Shown here in pieces: positions 22,989 through 33,478 of a stretch of 64,000 nucleotides of DNA. This stretch comes from Histoplasma ohiense. Its lineage: Eukaryota; Ascomycota; Eurotiomycetes; Onygenales; Ajellomycetaceae. The notes under the pieces were generated by a model. It had not been told where the DNA came from and ran no database searches. It saw only the letters and a program-made list of their open reading frames with translations. A program made the translations under genes and the position numbers. Numbering within the stretch: the first letter of the stretch is position 1; every line of letters begins with the position of its first letter. The DNA lies in NCBI GenBank assembly GCA_017607445.1, contig JAEVHH010000001.1, positions 2,418,001 to 2,482,000 of the forward strand. Reading direction: 5' to 3'.

Positions 22989-25496
22989 TCATTTCGAGTA
23001 TGGTTTGTTCATGAGAGCTATCTCGCGTGCGATGGTTGCCCATTCTAGATCTCGGCGGATTGGTTCGTGGCGCTTTTGCTGGAGGAGTTCGTCCCATTTG
23101 AGGAGCTCGTAGCTGGATGGACAGTATTATTAGTATGAGGATGGTGGATGGCCGGATTGGACCGATGAAGGGAAAATGGATGGAAAAGGAAATATGCTGT
23201 ACTAACACAAACCGCAAGTGTGGTTGGATGATGACGTTTAGACGCCGGGCACGAACGAAGCAACTGTATTTGGAATGGTTAGATTAATATGTCCGTCTCA
23301 AATACAAGCTGGCTGGTGGAAAGATCCATCTTGTGGTTACATACTATGCCCTAGGAAACGACAACCCCTTACAAGCCATCACTTGCGCAATACAAATCGT
23401 AGCAGATCTCGAAACCCCAACGCGGCAATGCACCAACGTTGCAGTACCATCCTGTTTTCCTTTCTCTAAACAAATGCACACCAAATGAATTAGTGTCACA
23501 AACGGAAGGGAGGAAAATCGGGCGAAACAAATGAAATCAATGGTTTTGCATCAACACGACTTACCAATAAACTGTAGACAACGATCAAATTGCTGGGTCA
23601 AAGGATCTATGCCATTATCCTGCACTTCGTTTATCATCATCAAATTTTCCGGGTCCCATTTTCCAGTCTCTGACGGTCGCCATGACACAGATTCTCCAAT
23701 GCTAAGTATACGTCTAATGCCTAAGTTGCGGAGGAGTTCCGGATTGTTAGCATGAGTTAAATTTCCCAGGTACATATATGGTAGGATGCGGCTTGGTAAA
23801 GACCCATCCATTTTCAAGAGCCAATCCGGTTCGAGGCTTTTCGGGATGCTGCGATTACGGGCGGCGGGGCTTTCGGACAGTAGCTTTTGTTGGATGACAG
23901 CTAAGAATGCGACGTCTGAGGGATAGGCGAAAAAGTTCCGCTTTTTCTCGCAGTGTAGCCTTAACCACGCCTCATCCAATGGAACTCCCTCCGCAAACAT
24001 GAAGTAGGCGATGGCTAGGAGAGAGCTTTCAGTGTACCCGTCTCCACAATGAATTAGAACCTTGCGGGGTCTGGGAGTGAGCTCCACCATTGGAATATCA
24101 CCATCTGCATCAACTGGCTGTTCAATATGCTCGGGGTTGGTAACGTGATATATCCATCTACACGTGTCAATAAGGTTAATAAGGTCAATGGCCTCTACCT
24201 GGTTGAATGAGGCTAGAAGGCTTCCCGATGAGGGAAATTCTAATCGCTGCGGTCCATCGTCCATTTTCCTTGACACTCCCGAGAGGTATTGATTGTTAGG
24301 AATGTTTGCAGCATCATGAGTTTCGATGAAAACATCAAACCCTAGATCTTCAAGGGGGTGTTCGTTGACATCTGGTGTAGGGCCCTGCCAAACGTTTTTT
24401 GTTATCTCTGAGGCTTCGGCCATATTGCACATTTCCAACCGTTCCCAACGAACTAGTCCACATGTTAGCATAAATAAAAGCAGACCTTAGAAAAAGAGAC
24501 AAAAAGATGAGCTCATTCCAATGCTTACAGAAATCCACGACTTGACCGGTAAGTTGCCCTTGGCAGTTGACAGCAACCAATTCAGGATGTTTTTCCTCTA
24601 GTTCACGGAAAGGACCTGCGTTTCGTATTAACATTTCATCCTGAGTGAACAAGGAGAACGAGGGAAAAAGGGCCGCGGAAATTTAAGGAAGAAGAACAGA
24701 ACATCAAGATAAACTTACTCTGGAGAATAAAAGTATTGAACTTGGGATACTCTTTGCCCGGATCAAACTTCCTTCTCCATTCCCTCTGAGCTCTAATAAT
24801 GCCTCTAGCAAGCCTGAAAAGATACTTTTCTTTGGTGCCATCTTCACCATATACAATAATATCCGACAACGGGGCTAATTTTGCCGTCTGTATATGGAAG
24901 TTGCGCACGGAAAACCCTTCTGGGGGATCCGCATCAATGAATGAAGTGCCAGAAGGGGAGAGGATCTCTTCTGGCGCAATGGCCCCCTTGATCCTTGCCT
25001 TGGACAAATCCCCACCGGCTTTAACAATTGTAATAGATCGCAAACATTGTGGTATCCGTCTAAGCGATCTCTTTCTTGCAACGAAGAATCCTAGTTGGAT
25101 ATTATTGTCCGGATGCAGGCCGTGTAGCCATGGAAAGACCTGCTTAGGGTCTGGCAAAGGGCGAGAGGCAAGCTCATCCAATGCAAGGGCGAATGTATCT
25201 GCATCTATCGAGTACACTGTCGGATTTTCGCGCAGTTTGGGGAAATTATTTGGAGGGTACAGGACGCACTCGCCCTGGACGGAAGTAGAATGTCTGAGGG
25301 TTGGCGAGGCTGGAGGAGTTGTGGGGATCTTGGAGTTCGCAGGAACCGGGCCTGGAGGACAGGCGGGAAGATGTTTGTTTGGGATTGGGGGTTGGCCATG
25401 GGAAGAACTGGCACTGAGGCTAAGAGCTGGAGCGATTGGGGGTGGAGATGCAGAATGTCGAACCGGCTGCTGTTGTACAACGACTGTAGCCATCAT
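22989..25496 (-). CDS. PPS1: PPS1-type dual-specificity protein phosphatase
   Basis: Predicted Tyr/Ser/Thr phosphatase; yeast Pps1 acts in S phase. Exons on the minus strand: 25496-24719, 24615-24529, 24452-23565, 23465-23345, 23263-23207, 23112-22989, giving 684 aa. The N-terminal 90 residues are Pro/Ser/Gln-rich and probably disordered. The C-terminal DSP domain starts near PSRILPYMYLGNL and carries the active site HCRVGVSRS (Cys near 598, Arg near 604), followed by AYCFVRARRLNVIIQPHLRFVYELLKWD across two splices. A second, earlier phosphatase-like loop, HCGDGYTES (Cys near 424), has Glu where the catalytic Arg should be. The join from exon 1 to exon 2 is uncertain: the best-looking acceptor (exon starting 24640) breaks the frame, while the next CAG (24615) keeps it at the cost of eight residues. 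The start could be either of two adjacent Met codons. Confidence 0.88.
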
Positions 25497-28400
25497 GGAC
25501 GAGGCAACATTAGGGGGGTTTTGTATGATGTCGCCCTTGTTCGTCCTTGTCTGTTGTCGTGGTCGTCGATTGACGGAGGAGTGGTATTCGGGCGGTCTAT
25601 AATTTGTCCGTTTCGACGGAAGGAGTAGTCCAAGTGCACGGTATGACGATTACATCGTCTACAAACTTGGCCTTTGGTATATAATGATTTTCTTCTTTGC
25701 GCACAACTTTTGTAGTCAACAACACCAGAAGAATGGAAGAAGTAAGGCCAACTCCGTGATCCTTATCCAACGAGTGAGAAATAAGCGGCGGAGATTAAAA
25801 CCAGATCGAGTTCAAAAGTCCCTGTCGCATATGTTGTGTAGTTTGTTAGAAGGGTGATGATGTTCGATATTCCTAGATGTAGAGGGATTCCAATACTCAC
25901 AAAGCCAACAAAGAGGAGTGGCAAGCAATAGGCTGGAGAGGTAGAAGAATCACCAGAATCACCACGCCCACAATTGCCCAACAGAACTGAACCTGCAGAA
26001 GATCAGAAGATAAGGGAGAGAGTTAAAGCCAAAGCATATTCAGCAATTTAAAAACGGTCCGTACAGTCCAAGGATAAAAGAGCCCACCAAAGAGGGGGCA
26101 GACCAACAGCGCGTGGTGAGATAGGAGGATACTCTACACTGTAGACAGGATGGCGAATGAGAGTGAGCTAAAGAGACAAGAGAGCATCAAGATACAAGGA
26201 GATAAAGCAAGGGGAGATGGAGATAGATATGCGAGCGGAGCTGGTGAGACGGGATGGCGGAGGAGGGAGAGCGGAGCGTGAAAGGAGGAGAGGAGGAGAG
26301 GAGGAGCAGGAGGAGCAGGAGGAGGGATGCCTGGAGGGGTGGTACAGGGCTGTATCGTTGATGCAACTACTCCGTATCCATGGATATGATATATACGTAT
26401 TGCGCTTGTTACGGCGGCCAGAGTTACACACCCAGCAGCGCCAGCACTGCCCAGAGAGACGCCAAGAGTGACCGCATTCGTACCATACGATACGAGGCCC
26501 CAATCTGGCCGCGGTACCCTCTTCTGCTCCCACAGTCCCTGCGGTCTGCGGTCTGCGGTCTGCGGTCTGCGGTCTGCGGTCTACGGTGTGCGGTCTGTAG
26601 TTTGCGGTAGGCGGTAGGCTCCAGTTCCATACCCGCACCCTGCCCGCCCCCGCATCCGTGGTCCTGCCCCATGGTCGAACCACTCCAGTGACCATGGCCG
26701 GCGATGGGCCACAGCGACCGCTCTCCCGGCGCAAGAACTCCACCTGGCCCCTCCAGAGCCTGGGCCACCGGGACAAAGCCTGGGGATGTCGGGGCCCTGC
26801 ACTTGTCCCCTGCAGCCGGCCAATCGAACCGCGGACCGATCTGTGACGTGCCACTGATCCCAGGCCAGCTTTAGCTCTCATCGACCCACCAGTTCAACTC
26901 GACCAACTTGGAATCCTGGCAACTGACCAAGGTTTCTCGCGGATTGATTCATTGCCTGAATTGGTAAAACCCCTTTGTTTGATGTGTCCGTTGGTTTTAT
27001 TTTATTTTGTTTTGTTTTGTTTTTTCTGCTGGTTGTGGCCTGAGTTGACAGCAATGACAGGGAAGAATTGGGGGGATGTGCTGGTGGTGAGGGCAAATTG
27101 AGTTGCATGGTTAAAAGCCGTTTCGTTCACTCTGCATCCTAGCGTGAGCTTGGATGTGATACTTGGGCCAGTGAGCTTGCCAGCCAGCCCTCCTAGATCG
27201 CCGGAGGAAATCTGATGTCATGGTGCTCAGTCATTTATGTGGAGCTTTGGTGAGAAGTTGGCAAGGAAAATAAATATAGCTAACGTTGGGCTTTTTTTTT
27301 TTTTCCTTGGTCTAACCTTGTTGTGAAAGGTCTACTGCCTACTCAGGATCATGAAGAAGCGATAAAGCAACGGGCCCAGCATTGAATGGCGTTGGCTGGC
27401 AGGCAGCGAGCACATGTAAACTGGATCACCAATATCCCACAACATCCCCCAACATCGCCTTTTCCTGCTCCCATACTACAATCCCGTGAGCCCTCATTCG
27501 CCCGGAGAGCTCAATCCTGCCCACCCCCTCTAATAGCCTGGGTCTTTCATCAGTCGAATTGACTGTTCCCGGGAGCGTCGCGCATTGGGGGACGCGCGCG
27601 CTGCTGCGCGTGAGGCGCCATGGCGCTCTTGTTGATTATTCGCATCATGAATGGAAATCAATGGGTTCTCCAGAACCTGGCCATTGCAGGTTGCCGCGGG
27701 TGAGTTGTAAAGACAGTTTTCTTGAACGGAAACCACAATCAACAAATTCAAGCCATCACCCGTACAATCAGTGGATGTATACGATGCATCCTGGATGTGA
27801 GCCCTGGGGATCGATCGTTTCTGGCCAACCCAAGTTTGCCTGGGGTTGTTTGAGCAAAAGCACGGCCCTTGCATGCGGATGTCCAGGCCGAGGTCAATAT
27901 GTTTGTCATATATGCGACCTGGGGATGTCTGGGCTAGTTAAGTTACTGCATAGACTAAAGTTAACTGGTCAAGGCTAAAGGTTTCAATGACATTAATTAT
28001 GATAATATCGACGCACTGCGCCTCTTCTCTTTCAAGATTCGGCCAGGTATACATTTCTTTCACATCCTTCTTCGAAATGAACGGTTTGGATATTCCCGCA
28101 TGTTGCATATAATTTATGGAAAAGATACTGCGGGCTATGTATCTGCTTTCCTTCATCGTCATGACCATCTGAACTATTCGTGGACTTTGACTAACTATAG
28201 TTAGTAGTTAAGCGGGAGCAGCCGCCAATGCCAACATCCCCACACTCAGAAGATGGAAGCAAATTGAATTTCTCAATGTCACGCATACTCCTGGAAGAAC
28301 TATTTCGTCGCCTCGGTTCCTGGACACTATTTTCCCCCTTTCTGCCCATGTAGCCTTATCAATGGATCATCACGACTTCTTGGCTTGAAAAATACGGTTC

Positions 28401-28988
28401 CTGCAGAACTCTACACACGATAGTTATTTTTAATGTGCCAGAGCATCCACGCTATACGAGCCAATCAACAGGGGGGCTGTGAGGAAAACGGCTGCTACAG
28501 CCGTCGCCCATCCTTTGAAGGGATTTATCTCTTATCATTCCCTGCCGATATTGGGCTTCTAGGATATGTCGTCTTCGTGTTGTTGACATGCAGTCTGGAG
28601 GGCGCCGTGATGCGGCTGAATCCACTTTGCACCGGAAACCTAAGCTATGGGATAGCATTGCAATAATGAATCAGAGACAAAGGGAGCATAAACGGGGTAT
28701 ATAATTGGGAATAATGTCCCTCTCGAATTTCGTCAAAGGCTTAGTTAGTGAAATTATTTGTTCACGGCATTTTTTTCAGGTCCTCCAGCTCCATATCTCA
28801 ATATATATACCCACTTAGCCATCCTATCCTTTTCCATAGGGAGGCTGAAGGGACAAGTGGGCAGTCCCTAAGTAAACATCCCCTTTCTGACATTGGTTGC
28901 TCAAGCTCTCAGCTAGCCTTCTTGAGAAAGAAGAAAAAACACCACCCGGAACCCGTATACAGATAGATAGATCTGTAGCCCGGCAACA
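25497..28988. other. 3.5 kb spacer upstream of PPS1 and of the secreted protein
   Basis: Shared upstream region of two divergent genes. It holds a GGAGGA-type purine repeat (about 26280-26330), a GCGGTCT heptamer array (26541-26617) and GC-rich patches near 26620-26870 and 27580-27620. The 237-codon minus-strand frame 26168-26881 is a by-product of these repeats. Nothing else has protein-like features. Confidence 0.5.
26541..26617 (+). repeat. GCGGTCT heptanucleotide minisatellite
   Basis: Six perfect GCGGTCT units (26541-26582) are followed by five degenerate units. The array decays toward its right end. It sits in the spacer upstream of PPS1 inside a locally GC-rich patch. Confidence 0.9.
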
Positions 28989-29471
28989 ATGAGGATCTCT
29001 ATCATCGCCACCGGGCTCCTTCTCGCCGTCGCATCCACCGCGGACGCTTGGAGCATCCAGCTCAAATCCAGCGGCGGCAAAAAACTCAAAATGCACGGCA
29101 GAGACTTCACGAGCGGGAAGTTCATCAACCTGAACAAGGCCTTCTCCGCCGAAAGCATCAGCTTCAATCACGCGACGAGCTGGGCACCAGACCCCAATGG
29201 GGTGTATTTCTACAGCGGAAGAGGGTGTGAATACAACAACGCCTGGCTTTCAGACAAGGTGAAGCGGCGCTCTTGGAAGAAATCCAAAACCACCTATCAG
29301 ATCACCAAGGGCAGGCCGAGCAAGCGAAATATCGACGGGGCCAATGTGGATGATTTTGAAGATTTTGAAGATTTTGACGGTCTCGGCGATGGTGACCTGC
29401 ATGATAGAGATGATGGTGATGATCTGGATGACGGAGACGACGGCGAGGATGGCGACGACGACCAGGAGTGA
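28989..29471 (+). CDS. Small secreted protein with acidic C-terminal tail (orphan)
   Basis: Single-exon frame of 160 aa that I do not recognise. Seen: a clear signal peptide (MRIS, a hydrophobic core of about 14 residues, likely cleavage after ADA near residue 20), then a basic middle with one Cys in SGRGCEY and aromatic/Ser-rich sequence, then a run of Asp/Glu/Gly from about residue 118 to the end (FEDFEDFDGLGDGD and D-D-G-D repeats). With a single Cys it is unlike disulfide-rich effectors. The basic pair KR near residues 111-112, just before the acidic tail, could be a Kex2-type processing site. It sits alone beside the transposon-derived region, a common setting for species-specific secreted proteins. 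Start chosen at the only Met before the signal peptide. Confidence 0.7.
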   Translation: MRISIIATGLLLAVASTADAWSIQLKSSGGKKLKMHGRDFTSGKFINLNKAFSAESISFNHATSWAPDPNGVYFYSGRGCEYNNAWLSDKVKRRSWKKSKTTYQITKGRPSKRNIDGANVDDFEDFEDFDGLGDGDLHDRDDGDDLDDGDDGEDGDDDQE

Positions 29472-30070
29472 TGATATGGCATGCTAAACTTGGCCGGAAT
29501 TGAAGTATTTCTCATTCCCTTTTATATATATTTACTCCACCCATCTTTTGAGCAATAGGAGTTATTTAAGAATGTAAATAAAGCGTCAAATGCCTTTAGT
29601 TTCTTTATCAACAGTGGTTTGTAAATTATACTTTTGGTGATAATTAACCGCCTTATCATACCTAGGTATACCGTATCATGGGGTGTCGGATCTAAATAAG
29701 TCTGAATAATGCCTCAAATACTGAATATCAATAAAATGAATTGAATTGCTTATTCTAACTCCTAATAATTACTTGATAATGATAATCAGGTAGTATTTAT
29801 AGGGAAATCTGTGCTTAATTATATGCATGAGATATTACTGAGAATCAGACTGTTGAACAATGTCAAAAATATAACAAGTTTGATACTCATGATACAGATT
29901 TCCAGCTCAAAAACAATAAGCTAAATTAAATAGTAGGTCTGCTCAAAGATGCCTACTTGACAGATTCACATCCCTTTATTTTAGAAGCTGAGAAGTTGGC
30001 TCTGGATGTAATGTTGTCCCTTTGTGGGTTTCGAACCGCATTACCCATTCGGCCACCGGGGCTTGCTGTC
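29472..30070. other. AT-rich spacer beside the accessory region
   Basis: Very AT-rich sequence with many TA steps and no open frame of note. The only structured element is the tRNA-like relic near its right end, listed separately. Confidence 0.4.
30015..30062 (-). pseudogene. Truncated tRNA-like relic (A box and B box, no anticodon arm)
   Basis: On the minus strand, GTGGCCGAATGGGTAATGC resembles a class-II tRNA (Ser/Leu-like) D-arm and A box. It is followed after a few bases by GGTTCGAAACC, which fits the B-box/T-arm consensus GGTTCGANNCC. The anticodon and variable arms are missing, and the sequence after the T-arm does not pair with the 5' GCCCCGG, so this is not a functional tRNA. It may be a decayed tRNA gene or the head of a tRNA-derived SINE. 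Confidence 0.45.
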
Positions 30071-30094
30071 TTCTGAGTATGTATGTGGAAAATG

Positions 30095-30230
30095 GCTGCT
30101 GACAAGAGATATGAGGTGTGTTACTGAAATAAAAGCAGTGTAGATTTCACATCACGTGGACAGCATTGAGCTTAAAACAGTGATGAAAATGGGATGCTCT
30201 GAGTGGCCACACCCCCATCTTACAGACTAT
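30095..30230 (+). repeat. Dispersed repeat, left copy
   Basis: Homologous by eye to 37085-37219 in the same orientation. The strongest block, 30196-30230, matches 37185-37219 at 33 of 35 positions. Upstream the similarity is weaker but continues through a CACGTG, a CTTAAAA block and a TGACAAG block. It is probably a piece of a transposable element. Confidence 0.7.
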
Positions 30231-30335
30231 CAACCGCCTTTCTCCCGCTGCTTCAACTCTTGCCTCCCATCTTCCCTACTTACTCTTCCCTCAAGTCATT
30301 TTTTTAACTCTTGCACGGTCCGTGCCCCCTTTCCT

Positions 30336-30594
30336 TGCTGTAATCCCCAACACCCATCTTCACATGCAATGCTGCGCCGCAGCTGTATAATTCCAAATCA
30401 GCCACTGTTTCCACTTTCTGTTGTTCCCTGCTGCAATCTTGCAATCTTCCCTGAGTTTTGTTTACTCTCTCATGGCCATTTTCTCACACCCCCAGCATCT
30501 TCTGCTCTTCCTAGCCCGCCAAAACCTTGCTATTGCAATGCTGCGCTGCAGCTGAACAATTCCAGACTGGCAACTATTTTCCACTTTCAAGCAT
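30336..30594 (+). repeat. Short diverged direct duplication
   Basis: A segment near 30336-30420 recurs near 30520-30590: both contain CCTTGCT, GCAATGCTGCGC, GCAGCTG, AATTCCA and end in TTTCCACTTTC, with small indels between. The intervening DNA is pyrimidine-rich. It has no coding features and probably reflects old repeat structure. Confidence 0.6.
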
Positions 30595-31648
30595 AAACTG
30601 AAGGATACCCAGATCATTGGCCAGTATAGCGGGCGATCAGATACAGGAACATGACATGGAAGGGGGGGCTTGAGGGGTTGGCTTCAATCAAATATTAAGT
30701 GGCGAGCCCTTGCCTCCTTTTTTAGCAGTGATCTCTGAAAACACAGAACCAAGAGCTGTATCAGGAATATCACTAATTGTGATAAAAGATATGCAAAAAA
30801 ACAATGAATAATTGTTTTAGACTGACAGCTAAGATGTGAGGGTATTTTACAAGATAGTACTGAAAGAAGAGTTCATTTTGATATAAACTTGTGTCAATCA
30901 ATTTAATATGTTTGCAAATAATAACATAATAGGAAAGCATCACACTGTAAAAATCATGCAGCATGGAGTAATCAGATTGAGTAGAATTCAGAAAGTGAGA
31001 TACTTTTCTTTCAGTTTCACTGAAAGCACTTGGTTCTGCTGACATATTATCTCTGTGAAACTGCACTCCCCAGTGATGATGTCACTGATTCAAGTGAGAC
31101 TTCAATATGAACTCATCATTGAGAGTTCTTTTATTTTAGATACTTCTGTTCCCTCACATCACTCTTATTTTGAGTATCTAAAATCAGACTCTTTCCATGC
31201 TGACAGAGATTCCTGCTAATAGATACAAGAGCAAGCTGCCTGTATGATCGGCCGTCTGGATCCAGCAGGCCTGGAGACAGGTTGTGGGAGACATCATCAC
31301 TGGCAGTCATGAAAGAAAATAATCATAAAAATAACTGCTGGTGTCAATTTGAAAGACTGAACAGCTTTCAAATATACATTGAATGCAAAGCACTATCAGA
31401 AATAAGATAGTAAGTAACTCAAGACATCAGGCTCTTTTCTGTTTTGCTTGAGTGTTCACTCACATCTATGTCTATTGTTTAGTACTGCTTGACACTTCAC
31501 ATTCCAATATGAATACAGGATGAAAACCCCTTGACGAAAGTAATCGCCACAGTACGAGCTCATCCACCGCAGAAAAGAATATACAACATTAAGAATAATG
31601 ACATGGTCAAGAGGAAGGCAGTTCGGAAAATCAGCGCACATTGGACCA
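30595..31648. other. AT-rich accessory DNA, no gene seen
   Basis: About 1 kb between the duplicated segment and the peptidase-like gene. It is rich in TA and TG/CA steps, as expected for old, mutated repeat DNA. Apart from the hairpin I see nothing I can name. Confidence 0.4.
31133..31184. repeat. Inverted repeat with 12-nt perfect arms
   Basis: ATTTTAGATACT at 31133-31144 is matched by its reverse complement at 31173-31184, with a 28-nt loop. It could fold as a hairpin or be a remnant of a miniature transposon. No target duplication is evident. Confidence 0.6.
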
Positions 31649-33015
31649 TTAACACATTACAATCATATTCCGTGATCCTGGAGTGCAGTTTGCTGTAGAG
31701 CAAAAATAGACATCGACATCAAACTCAAGCTCAACTTCTGACACCCACGAATAGAGCATATACGCAAAACTGTGAATTCCACGCGATCCGAAATGGATAC
31801 CGAGCGGAATAATTTTTGTGCCATCTGTGGCAAAGACGAGACTGCCCGAGTCACCTCCCTCTGCGAATGGGATAGCCGGGTCGGTCCACTTCACCTGCAT
31901 CTGATACGCTGTGGTTTGGTCGAGAGAAGGATCGTCTGTGCGGACTTTGGATATGAGTACGAGTTTCCCAGTTGTACGGCCGGTCCCGGAACCATTCTTA
32001 AAAACTCGGACACTTTCTGAGCTTGCGACCCATAGTCTCAACACTTCTGGATCTAGATCCCCGGGGAATAGCGACGGTACACTGGGGTCTTCTGACGGTG
32101 GCAGTCCGATGCAATCAACGTCGCCAAGACAACAGGGTAACTGGCCGGCTGAGATACTCTCAGGTACCTCCAAAAAACAGATTTCGTCGAGACAACGGTT
32201 TCTCTGACTGCTCCGACGAAACCCTGGGCAACCTAAAGTTCTTTCGAATTTAGGGATAGTCTTCAAGACGACGAAAGAGTCGTTAGCAATATCTTCGGCA
32301 TGTATTTTGTCCCCATCGTCGTCTAAAACGTGGCCAGCGGTAACAATTACATGCTGCTTGGCCTCGTCTCGCTCGACGGTGAGAAGGCACCCAAGAGTCC
32401 CAAATGGTGCAGGGTTGCGGTATATCGGGCCAGACAAGGAGACAAGCTTACTTCCTGGTTTCAAAAAATCCGCGTTGTGGCAGTCGGGAATGATGTCTTT
32501 TGCAGGGTGTTCGTAGACTTCTCGCAATGCGATTCCCGGGCAACCAAGGAGGACTGGTGGAATCTTTGGCTCCTTCTCTCGCCACCAAAGCTCCAAGACC
32601 CCATGGCCATCGGTAGACAGCGTGAATGTACTGGCATAAACACTGTGATAGCAGTATTAGCAGCTTCCGGAACAAGAAACTCGTCGCAGACCTTGTTCAG
32701 AACTTACGATGTATGGCGCATATGGAATAATACCAGGTCTTCGGTTTTCCTCCATAGGACACGTGAGGCCTCTTCGTCCGTGAGGAAAGACTGCTTTACA
32801 TATCTCCGGGCAAATTGGCCATCAAAAAGCATCGTCCCTGACTCGTGAGCTTCGGCTAGAACCTCGCGGAGTTGACGATCAGTCAATTTTGTTTGTGAGA
32901 TGACTTCTCGGATCATCTTCCTGCGCGCACGACGGACTGTGGGGTTCGGAGAGTTGGCGGGCGGCTGTGATGGGACCGCTAGAGGCAAGGTCGTGGGAGA
33001 ATCATCTGAGGACAT
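31649..33015 (-). CDS. Trypsin-fold (S1-like) serine peptidase homologue with unknown N-terminal region
   Basis: Two exons on the minus strand, 33015-32708 and 32642-31649, giving 433 aa. A GTAAGT donor and CACAG acceptor keep the frame. The C-terminal two thirds read as a chymotrypsin-fold domain: His in VTAGHVL (near 206), a candidate Asp in LDEICFLEV (near 255) and Ser in GGDSGSLVF (near 368). There is no signal peptide, so it is probably intracellular, unlike digestive trypsins. The first 100 residues are Pro-rich and then charged and helical (RRARRKMIREVISQTKLTDRQLREVL); I do not recognise them. The frame is undamaged although the gene lies between transposon relics. An in-frame Met at 33111 would add 32 residues, but Met at 33015 begins the more plausible N-terminus. 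Substrate and role are unknown. Confidence 0.75.
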
Positions 33016-33274
33016 GGTCGGAACTGCGTCGACGATCAGCTGCTCTTGACGTCGGAAGAAGCCGTCCGATTGATCGCATGACGAAACAAAGAGAATCAGA
33101 GACAGAGACAAACAACAAAACCAGCGTGAGGATGAAGCTATGGAAAGTTGATGAGAACGATGACAACAGTGATGGTGATGGTGGTGGTTGGTGGGTATGG
33201 TGAGAAAAGTTACAGATAATGATAATTTGCCTCGGACTCAGTCGCGGCGGACCTAGCCCCAAACGGGACTAGTT

Positions 33275-33295
33275 GGTGCTGATGACATCAGCACC
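33275..33295. promoter_or_regulatory. 21-nt near-perfect palindrome upstream of the peptidase-like gene
   Basis: GGTGCTGATG, one central A, then its exact reverse complement. It lies about 260 nt upstream of the peptidase-like start codon. The symmetry suggests a site for a dimeric DNA-binding protein (bZIP-like spacing), but function is only inferred. Confidence 0.35.
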
Positions 33296-33478
33296 TCAAA
33301 ACCTCGTATTTTACCTGGCATGGCATGTAATGCGTATTGAGCTGCATAAACCATTTATCTGGTATATCTTTTACCAAAAAACGCTTCCTCCACCTGAGCG
33401 CTCACAATTGCAAATAGTCGGTGTTTTTACCAATATCCTGCAATCTCTCACCAGGATACTGTTTTCCTAACATCTGAG

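Noticed and set aside
24799..25602. 267-codon plus-strand frame
   Set aside because: It is a shadow of PPS1 exon 1, where the minus strand has the conserved phosphatase N-terminal region.
26541..26617. Possible CRISPR-like array
   Set aside because: The units are contiguous heptamers without spacers, in a eukaryotic genome; it is a minisatellite.
26168..26881. 237-codon minus-strand frame
   Set aside because: It is rich in Arg/Gly/Pro and repeats because it runs through the GC-rich minisatellite. It has no domain or splice context.
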